Shown here piece after piece: positions 49,293-58,625 of a stretch of DNA of 64,000 nt (the first letter of the stretch is position 1; every line of letters starts with the position of its first letter). This DNA comes from Acidobacteriota bacterium (GTDB lineage: Bacteria > Acidobacteriota > Thermoanaerobaculia > Multivoradales > Multivoraceae): NCBI GenBank assembly GCA_029263415.1, contig JAJCXN010000005.1, positions 124,001-188,000 on the forward strand, written 5' to 3'. The notes under the pieces were generated by a model, which was given only the letters and a program-made list of their open reading frames with translations, made no database searches and was not told the origin of the DNA. A program made the translations under genes and the position numbers.

Positions 49293-50696
49293 CTACTCGG
49301 GCAAACCAATCGGAGCGACTTGCTGCACGCAATGCGCCGCACCCAACACCCGGTCTTCCGAGAACGCGGGCCCGACGATCTGCAACCCGCAGGGCAGACC
49401 CATGCCATCGAGACCACACGGAACCGACGCGACCGGCAAGGCGGTCAGGCTCAACACAAAGGTCGGCGCGATCCAGTCGACGTAGGTCTCCATCTCGCGA
49501 CCGCCCACGGTTGCAGGAAAGTTCTCGGTCACTGGGAAGGGCGAGACCGCCATGCTCGGAGTGATCAAGAAATCAACCGACTCGAACAGGCGTCTAAGGG
49601 CATCGATCAAGCGAGCTCGATCATGCTGAGCGCGCGCGATCTCGAGCGCGGTCACCCGCAAGCCCGACTCCACATTGCCTCGGAGGTTGTCGCCGAATTG
49701 CTCGAGTGATTCCAGGTTCTGCAATTGCTGGGTGACCATCCACAAGCCACGCAACGTCATAAACGCTTGCTTCGCAAAGGCAGCGTGAAACTCGATCTCT
49801 TGAACCTCGGCACCGAGCTGACGAAGCTCGAACGCGGCCTTGCGACAAACCTGTTCGACATCGGCATCGATGCCGACGTCCGCAATGTCTGGGCAATAAC
49901 CAAGGCGCTTCCCGCTCAGAGCAGTTTCGTTTATGCCTTCGAGGAAGCTACGGCGCTTGTTGGGTTGATGCACCGGCACCCGGTCACTGGGTCCGTGCAG
50001 TGCGTCCAGCGAAAGGGCGATGTCTCGAGCGCTGCGGGCCATGGTCCCAGTCACCTGCATATCGTCGGCGAGGAACTCCGACGGCCAAGTGGGGATCAAC
50101 CCGGGTGACGGCCGCAATCCCACCACGCCACAGAACGACGCAGGAATCCGTAGCGAACCCCCCAAGTCAGTGCCCTCTGCCAAAGCGATCATGCCGCTAG
50201 CCAAGGCGCAGGCGCCGCCGCCGGTCGAACCACCCGCTGACATCTCAGGATTCCACGGATTGCGAGTCCTACCGAACACCGGGTTGAAGGTGTTGCCGCC
50301 GGTGGCGAACTCAGGGGTATTGGTCTTGCCCAAGATCACCGCACCTGCCGCTCGGAACCGCTCGACGACAAGAGCATCTACAGTCGCAACGTTGTCTCGG
50401 TAGAGCTCCGAGCCGTAGGTTGTTCGCAAGTCCTTGACCGGCGTTACATCCTTGATGCCCACACCCAACCCGTGGAGGGGGCCCAGGGCGTCGCCTCGAG
50501 CTTGGGCAACGTCCAATGCGCGCGCATCATCCAAGGCGCTTTCGTTCAGGGTCACCACCGCGTTCAACACCGGGTTCGCCTGCTCGATGCGAGCCAAAGC
50601 AGCACGAGTGAGTTCCTCTGCAGAAACCTCACCCGCAACCACCAGATCGAGCTGTTCGGTCGCGGTCAGCCGACAAAGATCGCCAGTGCCGCTCAC
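49293..50696 (-). CDS. Amidase-signature family hydrolase
   Basis: A 467-residue amidohydrolase. The Ser-cisSer-Lys triad is visible: Lys 82 in VGIKDV, Ser 157 in GGSTGGG and Ser 181 in GTDLGGSLR. GTG 50696 avoids overlap with the upstream cyclase-family gene; a longer form from 50801 would overlap it by about 80 bp. It would cleave an amide to a carboxylic acid and ammonia. It is the last gene of the minus-strand catabolic operon and lies 60 bp from the convergent NCS2 gene. Confidence 0.9.
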   Translation of the reverse strand: MSGTGDLCRLTATEQLDLVVAGEVSAEELTRAALARIEQANPVLNAVVTLNESALDDARALDVAQARGDALGPLHGLGVGIKDVTPVKDLRTTYGSELYRDNVATVDALVVERFRAAGAVILGKTNTPEFATGGNTFNPVFGRTRNPWNPEMSAGGSTGGGACALASGMIALAEGTDLGGSLRIPASFCGVVGLRPSPGLIPTWPSEFLADDMQVTGTMARSARDIALSLDALHGPSDRVPVHQPNKRRSFLEGINETALSGKRLGYCPDIADVGIDADVEQVCRKAAFELRQLGAEVQEIEFHAAFAKQAFMTLRGLWMVTQQLQNLESLEQFGDNLRGNVESGLRVTALEIARAQHDRARLIDALRRLFESVDFLITPSMAVSPFPVTENFPATVGGREMETYVDWIAPTFVLSLTALPVASVPCGLDGMGLPCGLQIVGPAFSEDRVLGAAHCVQQVAPIGLPE

Positions 50697-50718
50697 GCGA
50701 TGCCCACGCGCCTGCGCA

Positions 50719-51513
50719 TCAACCCGCGTCAGCGTCAGGAAACGCGACCACTCGGGAGAACGCAGCCTCGCCACCCTTGAACTTCCAAGGGAAGCAGCCA
50801 ATCACCACCCGCTCGTTCTGCAGCTCATCGGCGAAGATGTCGCCACCCAAGTTCTCGATGTGCATGCAGTTGTGCGGGAAGAGCGCGTTGTGGGTGAGTT
50901 GATAGGCACTGTCCGGGAACAGTTCTTCCATTCCCTCCGCGCCGAACTTCTCCTCACACAGCGCACGTACGCGATCGCAATGACCGTGCATTCCTTTGCC
51001 CAAGAAGCGTCCAATGGGCAGGTTCATCGGGTGATCGGTGGAGATGCAGTCAACGCCCCAGATCTTGATCTTCTTCTCCAGTAGCCAGTCGACCATGCCC
51101 GGGTGCGCTCCTGGGTGCAGGTGAATATAGCGCTCCTCATCCGGCGTCTTGCCCCACTGCGCAAACCGTTCCCAACCCGTGTGCAGGATCAGCAGATCGC
51201 CATCCTTGACCTCGACTCGATCCTCGATCATCTTCGGCGTGTAGGCCGCCAGGTCGTCCATCTCGTCTCGAAGATCAACCACCACGCCCGGACCACACAG
51301 CCACTCCAGCGGAATCTCATCGATGGTCATGCCACCTGTCACGAAGTGGCGGGGTGCGTCCAAATGGGTACCCATGTGGTTCGACGTCTGGATGTACTGA
51401 GCGTTCACTCCGTGCTCGGCCTTGCGTTTGATGTACTTGACTTCGAACGGGGGGTAGTACGGCCAGAAAGGTGCGTCTTGATTCAGAGGCTGAGATAGAT
51501 CGATGCAACGCAT
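50719..51513 (-). CDS. Cyclase-family metal-dependent hydrolase (kynurenine formamidase-like fold)
   Basis: A 264-residue hydrolase of the cyclase (PF04199-type) family. The metal-binding motif is SNHMGTHLDAPRHF, with His 46, His 50, Asp 52 and His 56. HTGW, WLLEKKIKIWGVD, and a C-terminal GGEAAFSRVVAF complete the pattern. Relatives hydrolyse formyl-kynurenine, isatin or cyclic imides/amides. ATG 51513 has aaggag 5 bp upstream. Its place between a molybdenum hydroxylase and an amidase suggests a hydrolytic step after hydroxylation. Confidence 0.85.
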   Translation of the reverse strand: MRCIDLSQPLNQDAPFWPYYPPFEVKYIKRKAEHGVNAQYIQTSNHMGTHLDAPRHFVTGGMTIDEIPLEWLCGPGVVVDLRDEMDDLAAYTPKMIEDRVEVKDGDLLILHTGWERFAQWGKTPDEERYIHLHPGAHPGMVDWLLEKKIKIWGVDCISTDHPMNLPIGRFLGKGMHGHCDRVRALCEEKFGAEGMEELFPDSAYQLTHNALFPHNCMHIENLGGDIFADELQNERVVIGCFPWKFKGGEAAFSRVVAFPDADAG

Positions 51514-51559
51514 GGATGCTCCTTGAATTGAGGTGGAAACTGAATGGTGAATGTCGAAA

Positions 51560-52456
51560 TCAGGCTTGCTCTGCGGCCCCTGCGGAGACTGCGGCGCGAG
51601 CGAACGCGCGAGTTAAGGTCCGCTCCACCAGAACCCGGGCTAGATGCCTGCGGAACCTTGCCGAAGCGTGGATGTCGCCTTCAGGATCAATGTCATCGCT
51701 AGCGGTCGCGGCGGCCGCATCGGCGATCGTCCGTGTGGTGGGTCGCTCTCCGATGAGAGCGGCTGCGCACGACGTGCTCAACACGGGTCCTGGACCTACG
51801 CTCAATAGGCTGACCCTGGCCTGCTGGCAGACGCCTGAAGCATCGCACTGAACACTCGCTGCAACGCCCACCAGCGCGTAGTCGCCGTGGCGGCGTGAGA
51901 CCTCTGCGAAGGCGAAGCCTGAACCGGGTACGGCAATCGGCAGATCGACGCGCACCAAGATCTCGTCGGCTTCAAGAGCGGTGGTCAACAGATCGACGTA
52001 GAAGTCTGACGCTGCGATCGATCGAGAACCTCGGCTACTTGTGACCTGCAAGGTCGCCGATAACGCGACCGAGATTGCGGGCAGCTCGGCTGACGGGTCA
52101 GCGTGAGCGATACTGCCGCCAAAGGTCCCGCGATTGCGAATCTGTGCATGAGCAATGAACGGCATGGTCTCGGTCACCAACGGCACGTGAGCGCTCAGGA
52201 CGCTAGACCGTTCGGCACTGCGTTGCCGCGTCATGGCGCCAACCTGCACCATTCCGTCAACACGCTCGATTCCGCTGAGCGCACCAACTCCGTTGAGATC
52301 GACCAACACCGCAGGCTGGGCCAAACGAAAGTTCATCGCTGGCACCAAGCTCTGACCGCCTGCAAGGATCTTGGCTTCGTCGCCATGCTCAACCAGCACC
52401 GCGAGCGCGTGCTCCAGAGATTCCGCCTTGACGTACTCGAAAGAGCAGGGTTTCAC
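51560..52456 (-). CDS. Molybdenum hydroxylase FAD-binding (medium) subunit
   Basis: A 298-residue FAD subunit of a xanthine dehydrogenase/CO-dehydrogenase-like enzyme. The FAD loops are ILAGGQSLVPAMNFRLAQP and NRGTFGGSIAHADPSAELPA, and GDYALVGVAA lies in the C-terminal half. It would pass electrons from the Fe-S subunit to NAD or another acceptor. The GTG start overlaps the large-subunit stop by 4 bp (GTGA), so the three subunits are translated together. Order is small, large, medium on the minus strand. Confidence 0.9.
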   Translation of the reverse strand: MKPCSFEYVKAESLEHALAVLVEHGDEAKILAGGQSLVPAMNFRLAQPAVLVDLNGVGALSGIERVDGMVQVGAMTRQRSAERSSVLSAHVPLVTETMPFIAHAQIRNRGTFGGSIAHADPSAELPAISVALSATLQVTSSRGSRSIAASDFYVDLLTTALEADEILVRVDLPIAVPGSGFAFAEVSRRHGDYALVGVAASVQCDASGVCQQARVSLLSVGPGPVLSTSCAAALIGERPTTRTIADAAAATASDDIDPEGDIHASARFRRHLARVLVERTLTRAFARAAVSAGAAEQA

Positions 52457-54825
52457 TGGGACCCTCCTCCACTGTTCTCGTCCGAACCAGTGCCATGCAC
52501 CAGCTCAAACAGGCGATCCGGTGAGAGCGGAATCTCGGCAATCGTGAGGTCTGGCACTAGTGGACGCAGCGCGTCTTCGATCGCTTGAGCGAACAACGCA
52601 CCGACCGGAATGGCGCCCGCCTCGCCCGCTCCTTTGACCCCAAGCGGGTTGAGAGGCGACGGCGTTTCGATGTGGTGCGACTCGATCTTGGGAACGTCGG
52701 TCGAGGTCGGCAACAAGTAATCCATGAACGAAGCGTTGAGCAACTGACCGTCTTCATCAAACGCCAGCTTCTCGTAGAACGCGTTGCCAATGCCTTGCGC
52801 CACTCCGCCCACGATCTGCCCTTCGAGAATGAGCGGATTGATCACGATGCCGCAGTCGTGCACTACAACGTAGCGTTTGATCTCGACTTCGAAAGTGGCC
52901 GGATCCACCTCGACGATCATTGCGTGCACACCTGAAGCGGTGGTGCCTCGATCAGGCCCGAAGTAGCGCGACGATTCGAGACCGGGCTCAGTCCCGGGAA
53001 TCACGGCGCCACGCATGGGATTGGCCAGAACCGCCAACTCTCCAAGAGTCATCGCCCGATCCGGAACCCCCTTGACCCGAACCTCGCCGTCCAGCAACTC
53101 CAGATCCTCGACCGCCGCCTCGAACTGCTGGCTCGCCAGATCAAGAATCTTGCGGCGCACTTCAAGGGCAGCCGCATGGCAAGCGTTGCCAGCAACCACA
53201 GCACCGCGACTGGCGAACGTGCCAGTGCCCCAGTGAAACTGATCAGTGTCGCCGGTGGTCACGCGAACCTTGGCCACTTCAACACCGAGTTGCTCGGCAA
53301 CCACTTGGGCAAACGACGTGAAGTGCCCCTGTCCTTGGGTACCAACGCCGGTGGCGACATTGACCGTACCGTCCGATTCGAGCGTCACCCGCGCGCCCTC
53401 ATAAGGACCAATGCCAGTGCCTTCGACATAGGTCACCAGACCAATGCCAACCAAGCGTCCATCGGCTCGCATCTGTGGCTGTTCGTTCGAACGGAAGGTG
53501 GCGAATCCGATCTCGGTAGCGGCCTTCTCCAACGCCTCGGGATAGTTGCCGCTGTCGTACTCGAGTTCGGTGAAGTCTTGGTAGATCAACCCGTGTTTGT
53601 GAGGGAATTCCTCCGGGGTCAACACGTTGCGACGTCTGATTCCCACCGGATCGATGCCGAGCTTGGCCGCTGCTAGATCAAGCAAGCGCTCCATGACAAA
53701 CACACCGTGCTGGCGCCCAGCACCCCTAAAGGGCGTCACTATCGGCAGGTTGGTGTAGATCGCTTCAAACGAGCTCGAATAGGCGGGAACTCGGTAGCAA
53801 CCCAGCAGAGTGCACTGACTGTTGATCGGCACCGTCAGGCCATACGGAGCGTAGGCACCGGTGTCGTGAAGGAAGTGGTCCTTGACGCCAAGAATGCGAC
53901 CCTCTTCATCGATCGCCATCTCTGCATGATGGATCTGGCTGCGCTCTTGGGTGGTCGAGAAGAAGCTCTCTTCGCGATCTTCGATCCACTTGACCGGACG
54001 ACCTAGCTTGAGGGCCAGCCACGGAATCAAGACCTCGTCCGGATAGAACATCATGATTTTCGGACCAAAGCCGCCACCGATGAAGGGAGCCACTACGCGC
54101 ACCTGCGCCTCTGCCAGCCCTAAGAGACCGGCTAATCCAGAACGCAGCGGAATCGGCGCCTGGGTGGTATCCCACACCGTGAGTCGGTCCGAGCGATCGT
54201 CCCAACGGGCGACGATGCCTCGGTTTTCCATCGGCGCAGAGGCGCCGTGGTCGTAGAAAAAGCGGCCTGAGACGACGTGCGCGGCAGCGGCCTTGGCTTT
54301 TTCGTAGTCCCCTTTGTCCTGCCGCACGCGCGCCGCAACGTTGCTAGCCAGATCATCGTGCACCTTGGGAGCATCGGCCGCGGCAGAAGCCTCGAGATCG
54401 ACTGCGGGGTCGAGTGGTTCGATATCAACGAAGACATCATCGCGCGCATCTTCAGCTAGGTAGCGGCTCTCAGCAACGATGATTGCCACCGGCTCGCCGA
54501 CATGGCGCACTTTGCCCTTCGCCAGCGGCACCTGGGTTCGGTTGTTGAACTCGATGTCCTTGATCGGCGGCGGCGGAACCAGTAAGGGCCCAGGGCTCCA
54601 ATAGTCGCCAAGATCTTCTGCGGTCATCACCGCGACCACACCGTCTCGGGCTCGGGCGGCATCGACATCGACGCTACGAATCTTGCCATGGGCGAATGAA
54701 CTGCGCACAAAGGCCACGTGCAGGAGATCGGGGAAGTCCACGTCGTCTACGAACAGCGCCTTGCCCTTGAGCAACCGTGGATCTTCCAGGCGCCGGATCG
54801 GTTCACCAAAAACTCGTGTCGACAT
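52453..54825 (-). CDS. Molybdenum hydroxylase large (molybdopterin) subunit, form II-like
   Basis: A 790-residue catalytic subunit of a xanthine dehydrogenase family hydroxylase. ATG 54825, with gaggg upstream, gives the normal start STRVFGEPIRRLEDPRLLKGKALFVDD; longer upstream frames run antisense to the 2Fe-2S gene. Molybdopterin contacts include GGGFGPK (250-256), and the active-site loop is PFRGAGR (365-371), matching the AYRGAGR of form II CoxL-like/aldehyde-type enzymes and not the AYxCSFR of CO dehydrogenase. The catalytic Glu is in GVKGAGEAG (Glu 735). Substrate is probably an N-heterocycle or aldehyde. Confidence 0.93.
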   Translation of the reverse strand: MSTRVFGEPIRRLEDPRLLKGKALFVDDVDFPDLLHVAFVRSSFAHGKIRSVDVDAARARDGVVAVMTAEDLGDYWSPGPLLVPPPPIKDIEFNNRTQVPLAKGKVRHVGEPVAIIVAESRYLAEDARDDVFVDIEPLDPAVDLEASAAADAPKVHDDLASNVAARVRQDKGDYEKAKAAAAHVVSGRFFYDHGASAPMENRGIVARWDDRSDRLTVWDTTQAPIPLRSGLAGLLGLAEAQVRVVAPFIGGGFGPKIMMFYPDEVLIPWLALKLGRPVKWIEDREESFFSTTQERSQIHHAEMAIDEEGRILGVKDHFLHDTGAYAPYGLTVPINSQCTLLGCYRVPAYSSSFEAIYTNLPIVTPFRGAGRQHGVFVMERLLDLAAAKLGIDPVGIRRRNVLTPEEFPHKHGLIYQDFTELEYDSGNYPEALEKAATEIGFATFRSNEQPQMRADGRLVGIGLVTYVEGTGIGPYEGARVTLESDGTVNVATGVGTQGQGHFTSFAQVVAEQLGVEVAKVRVTTGDTDQFHWGTGTFASRGAVVAGNACHAAALEVRRKILDLASQQFEAAVEDLELLDGEVRVKGVPDRAMTLGELAVLANPMRGAVIPGTEPGLESSRYFGPDRGTTASGVHAMIVEVDPATFEVEIKRYVVVHDCGIVINPLILEGQIVGGVAQGIGNAFYEKLAFDEDGQLLNASFMDYLLPTSTDVPKIESHHIETPSPLNPLGVKGAGEAGAIPVGALFAQAIEDALRPLVPDLTIAEIPLSPDRLFELVHGTGSDENSGGGSQ

Positions 54826-54830
54826 AGGTG

Positions 54831-55367
54831 CTACGCGCCCTCGGCCGCACAGGTACCAGCGGAGTTGCCAGTCGAGGTGCCAACGGAGTTGCCAGCGGAG
54901 TTGCCAGCGCCGCCACTCATCTTGGTATGCGCAAGTCGTACTGCTTCGACAATGTTCTGGTAGCCCGTGCACCGGCAAAGGTTGCCACCCAATGCGTCGC
55001 GAATCTCGTCGTCCGTCAATGCTCCGGAGTCGCGGCGTTCTTCGAGGAAAGGCAAGAGACTCATCAGGAACCCTGGGGTGCAGAAGCCACATTGCAAGGC
55101 ATGCGCCGCCTGAAAGGCCTCCTGTAGAGGATGCAGTTCGCCGTCCTCGGCCGCTAAGCCTTCGACGGTGGTCACCTCGGCGCCTTCGCATTGAACAGCA
55201 AACACTAAACAGGATCGAACAGCCTCGCCATTGATCAACACAGTGCATGCGCCACAAACCCCATGTTCGCAACCGACGTGGGTCCCGGTCAGACCGAGCT
55301 CGTGACGCAGGAAATCACTCAGTAGGTGGCGCGACTCAGCGCTACCACGTCTAGCGCGACCATTCAC
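54831..55367 (-). CDS. Molybdenum hydroxylase 2Fe-2S (small) subunit
   Basis: At least 178 residues carrying two [2Fe-2S] clusters: CEHGVCGACTV, then a distal Cys, and the C-terminal pair CGFCTPG and CRCTGY. The annotated GTG 55367 falls inside the normal first beta-strand (LRVNG), so the true start is probably earlier. A strong GGAGG at 55412-55408 lies 10 bp before an in-frame ATT at 55397-55395, which would supply the usual IQEQNQIKLRVNG opening. The C-terminus has an added Gly/Asn/Ser/Thr tail from a 12-bp repeat. It passes electrons from the Mo centre to FAD. Confidence 0.9.
   Translation of the reverse strand: MNGRARRGSAESRHLLSDFLRHELGLTGTHVGCEHGVCGACTVLINGEAVRSCLVFAVQCEGAEVTTVEGLAAEDGELHPLQEAFQAAHALQCGFCTPGFLMSLLPFLEERRDSGALTDDEIRDALGGNLCRCTGYQNIVEAVRLAHTKMSGGAGNSAGNSVGTSTGNSAGTCAAEGA
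54855..54914 (-). repeat. 12-bp tandem repeat in the small-subunit 3' end
   Basis: On the plus strand the units begin accagcggagtt at 54855, then gccagtcgaggt, gccaacggagtt, gccagcggagtt and a degraded copy. On the coding strand they give the Gly-Asn-Ser-x repeats of the C-terminal tail. Confidence 0.85.
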
Positions 55368-55397
55368 TCTAAGCTTGATTTGATTCTGTTCTTGAAT

Positions 55398-55778
55398 TGG
55401 TCGTGATCCTCCAGCAGCGTTCAGCCTTACAGCCGGTGTTTGGCTGAAACAACGACTCGATAGCGAGTCGCTCCCTAGTGTACTGGCGCACCCTGCCTTT
55501 CACGATCCCGGCAGCCGATCTTCTGTTTCACCGACGTAGCGAAACCGGACCAACTCTTCTTTGGCTCCCAGCCACCATCCGCGCCCGCACAATACGCAGC
55601 TGCCAACCGACCTTGTGGCACGCATCGCCTACTTGGCATCGCTGCACTCCATCAACCGCTATCGCCGGTGTTAAAGCCGTTCGAGAACAGACCCATACAT
55701 CGGCTGCCGCTAAACCCCGCAAGCGACTCGATCTCCGCAAGCTCGAGAACTCGCATAGAGCACGCTACGAGTGCTCTT
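55398..55778. other. Intergenic region upstream of the molybdenum hydroxylase operon
   Basis: About 380 bp between the aminotransferase stop and the proposed small-subunit start. It should contain the hydroxylase promoter. No gene, RNA or confident promoter motif was recognised; the small-subunit frame remains open into it without a standard start. Confidence 0.45.
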
Positions 55779-57107
55779 TTATGCGATGCCCTTCTTCACG
55801 GCCCGTTCCATCAGCTCGGCAAATCGATCGACCTCTTCGATGGTCGAGTACACGCTCGGGGACACGCGGATGCCCTCGAACTCTGCATGCTTGATTCCCA
55901 CAGTAAAGATCCGGTGATTGTTCCATAGATGATCGGCCAACTCGCGAGAGTCGATGCCCTCAATCTGCACCGTTGCGATCCCGCAGGCAAGGCCGTCATT
56001 GAGGCTGGTGTGTAGCTTGACGCGCGGATTCTCCAAGATTCGCTTGGCCCAACGATCCCGGAGGTATACCAAGCGCGCGGCCTTGTTCTCAGGCCCTATG
56101 CCTTGATGAAAGGTGAGCGCATCAGCTATCGCTAGGTAGTGCGGACAAGGATGGGTGCCGATCTCCTCGAACTTGCGAATGTCGTCATCTTGCTTCTCGT
56201 TCGCGGCCATCAACGGCCACAGCCCCGCGATCTTGTCCTTGCGAACGTACAGCATGCCGGTCCCGATGGGGGCGAACAACCACTTGTGCAAGCTCGACGT
56301 GTAGTAGTCGCAGTCAAGGTCTTCATGGCGAAAGGGAAAGTGTGCAAACGCATGCGCGCCATCGACGAGTACTGGTACACCATGCCTGCGACCCATTGCC
56401 ACGATCTCTTTGATCGGCATGATCTGACCGGTAATGTTGATCATGTGGGTGGCGAGAATCAACTTGGTCTTGCTGGTGATCTGCTCCTCGTACAAGCGGA
56501 CAACTTCAGCGGTGTCTTCGGCCGGAATTGGAATCTGAAACTGCACCAGCTTGATCCCGTCGCGCCGCTCGCGTTGCTTGAAGGTGGTCACCATTCGGCC
56601 GTAGGCTTGGGTGCTGGCCACGACCTCGTCGCCGGGCTCGAAATCGAAGCCCAGTTGGCAAATCTGCAGGCTCTCCGATGCGTTGCGGGTGAAGGCCATT
56701 TCTTCTTTATCGCAACCAAAATAGCGCGCCATCCGCTCGCGCACAGTTTCCTTCTGCGGTTCGAGCACCCGCCACATGGTGTATGCCGGCGCTTCATTCG
56801 CGAAGGCGAGATTGCGTGCTAGCGCCTGTTGCACCACCGCTGGCGCCGGACTCACTCCACCATTGTTGAAGTTAACGATGCTGCGATCGATGGTGAAGGC
56901 CTGCTGCACATCGAACCAGTAGGACTCGTCTCGGGCGATGTCTTGTGGGCTCCGCCCACCGGTCTCAGACGGTGTGAACGCAGTGGCTGCAGGCACACCA
57001 CCGGCCGCACCTTGGGCCGGTCGCGCACCCGCGGTTGCCCACGCAGCCAACGTCGATAGCGCTACCGGGGCGTGGAAGAGAAGGTTCCGTCGATTCAAGG
57101 GAGCCAT
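55779..57107 (-). CDS. Tat-exported class V aminotransferase (isopenicillin N epimerase-like)
   Basis: A 442-residue fold-type I PLP enzyme. The start MAPLNRRNLLFHAPVALSTLAAWA is a twin-arginine-type signal, which would place a PLP enzyme outside the cytoplasm. The mature part has NFNNGGVSPAP, AFTRNASESLQI, VDGAHAFAHFP and the PLP lysine in SSLHKWLFAP (Lys 275). Relatives include isopenicillin N epimerase and cysteine desulfurase-like proteins. ATG 57107 has ggag upstream. Its reaction is unknown. It lies upstream of the hydroxylase operon on the same strand with a 380-bp gap. Confidence 0.85.
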   Translation of the reverse strand: MAPLNRRNLLFHAPVALSTLAAWATAGARPAQGAAGGVPAATAFTPSETGGRSPQDIARDESYWFDVQQAFTIDRSIVNFNNGGVSPAPAVVQQALARNLAFANEAPAYTMWRVLEPQKETVRERMARYFGCDKEEMAFTRNASESLQICQLGFDFEPGDEVVASTQAYGRMVTTFKQRERRDGIKLVQFQIPIPAEDTAEVVRLYEEQITSKTKLILATHMINITGQIMPIKEIVAMGRRHGVPVLVDGAHAFAHFPFRHEDLDCDYYTSSLHKWLFAPIGTGMLYVRKDKIAGLWPLMAANEKQDDDIRKFEEIGTHPCPHYLAIADALTFHQGIGPENKAARLVYLRDRWAKRILENPRVKLHTSLNDGLACGIATVQIEGIDSRELADHLWNNHRIFTVGIKHAEFEGIRVSPSVYSTIEEVDRFAELMERAVKKGIA

Positions 57108-57344
57108 CGCGTCTCCAGGGTTCTGTTGGGGGAATGTCTAACCTAAGGGTAGCACCGGTGGGTCAATCCGATTCGCACGAGGCCAACCGAGCCATTCTTC
57201 CTGGTTCTCTTCCCCCAAATCCTCGGCCAAATCCGTCAGAATTGCAGCCGCATTCCGAGCGGGAAGAGCTTGGGTGGTGCATCGAACCTCCTCGACAACG
57301 CTTTTCAAGTCCTCGAACCTCTCATCACCCCGAGCTGAACTCTC

Positions 57345-58460
57345 TTGACCACTTCCGAACGCAACCTCCCACGCATTCTGACCCTGACAGTGCTCCTGCT
57401 CGGCGTTTTGTATGCGTTCTTCGTCGGCCTCGACATGATGGGTATCGCTTTCAAGGGCTTCGGCAAGGGCCTGGCCGAGACCTTGATGAACAGCACCGCC
57501 AACCCGTTCGTCGGCCTGTTCATCGGCATACTGGCAACCTCATTGGTGCAGAGTTCCTCCACCACCACATCGATGACGGTCGGCATCGTCGCCGCTGGCG
57601 GCCTGAGTGTTGAGGGCGCGATTCCGATCATCATGGGCGCCAATATCGGCACCTCGGTGACCAACACGATTGTTGCGCTCGGCCACGTGACCCGCAAAGA
57701 AGAGTTCCGGCGCGCATTCGCGGGCGCCACGTTGCATGACTTTTTCAACTGGCTCGCAGTCCTGGTACTCCTACCGCTAGAGATGGCCACCGGCTATCTC
57801 GCCAAGAGCGGCATGTACCTCGCCGACTTGATGGCGGATCAAGGCGCGGACAAGATGCTCAATCCACTGAAGATCATCGTGCGACCTGCCGCAGAGTGGC
57901 TTGGCAGTCTTGTTGGCGACAGTCCCGGCCTTTCACTCGTCCTGGGCCTGGTTCTGCTGTTCCTCGCATTGCGCTACCTAGTCAAGATCCTACGCTCGCT
58001 GGCATCGGGTCCGGCAGAACAGATGTTGAGTCAAACAGTCTTCCGCAACCCAGCAATCGCGATGATTGCAGGCGCTGTGATCACCATCGGTGTACAAAGC
58101 AGCTCGATCACAACCTCGGTGGTCGTACCCCTCGTGGGAGCCGGCGTTGTGACCCTGCATCAGCTGTTCCCCATGACCGTCGGGGCCAACATCGGCACAA
58201 CCGTCACCGCCATGATTGCCGCGCTCTCAACTGGTAGTAGCGCCGCGATCACCATCGCCATTTGCCACCTATTGTTCAACGTATCGGCAATGGTGCTGAT
58301 CTACATTCCCCCGTTCGTGCGTCGGATCCCGATACTGATGGCCGAGAGGATCGGTGATCTCGCGGCCGAGAGTCGAACCCTGGCACTGGTTTACATCGCC
58401 GGAATGTTCTTCGTATTGCCATTGCTGCTGCTCGTGGTGACCGGTGGCATGAAGTTCTAG
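57345..58460 (+). CDS. Na+/phosphate cotransporter family protein (NptA/PF02690-like)
   Basis: A 371-residue inner-membrane protein with the duplicated NptA repeat: VQSSSTTTSMTVGIVAAGGL with GANIGTSVTNT in the first half and VQSSSITTSVVVPLVGAG with GANIGTTVTAM in the second. The QSSS motifs are the transport-site signature of Na/Pi cotransporters. TTG start at 57345. A PhoU-like gene follows 165 bp downstream; in many bacteria the PhoU domain is fused to this transporter, so they are likely partners. Confidence 0.9.
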   Translation: MTTSERNLPRILTLTVLLLGVLYAFFVGLDMMGIAFKGFGKGLAETLMNSTANPFVGLFIGILATSLVQSSSTTTSMTVGIVAAGGLSVEGAIPIIMGANIGTSVTNTIVALGHVTRKEEFRRAFAGATLHDFFNWLAVLVLLPLEMATGYLAKSGMYLADLMADQGADKMLNPLKIIVRPAAEWLGSLVGDSPGLSLVLGLVLLFLALRYLVKILRSLASGPAEQMLSQTVFRNPAIAMIAGAVITIGVQSSSITTSVVVPLVGAGVVTLHQLFPMTVGANIGTTVTAMIAALSTGSSAAITIAICHLLFNVSAMVLIYIPPFVRRIPILMAERIGDLAAESRTLALVYIAGMFFVLPLLLLVVTGGMKF

Positions 58461-58625
58461 CCACGCCGGCGTCTCAACCACTCCTGCGCTCCCTAACTGG
58501 TCTTACTGGCTCCCCTACTCGCTCCCCCTTTTGCCCACTACCTCAATTGACACCTAGCCAAGCTAAACATTAGATCGACCCAAGATAGCGCTCTCGCTTC
58601 GCAGCGAAAGGACTCGCACAAAACC

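Noticed and set aside
54826-55272. N-terminal extension of the hydroxylase large subunit
   Set aside because: The extension overlaps the 2Fe-2S gene in another frame and is unlike the family; ATG 54825 has a good ribosome site and the canonical start.
56139-56822. 227-codon plus-strand frame in the aminotransferase gene
   Set aside because: Antisense to the PLP-binding region; no independent signature.
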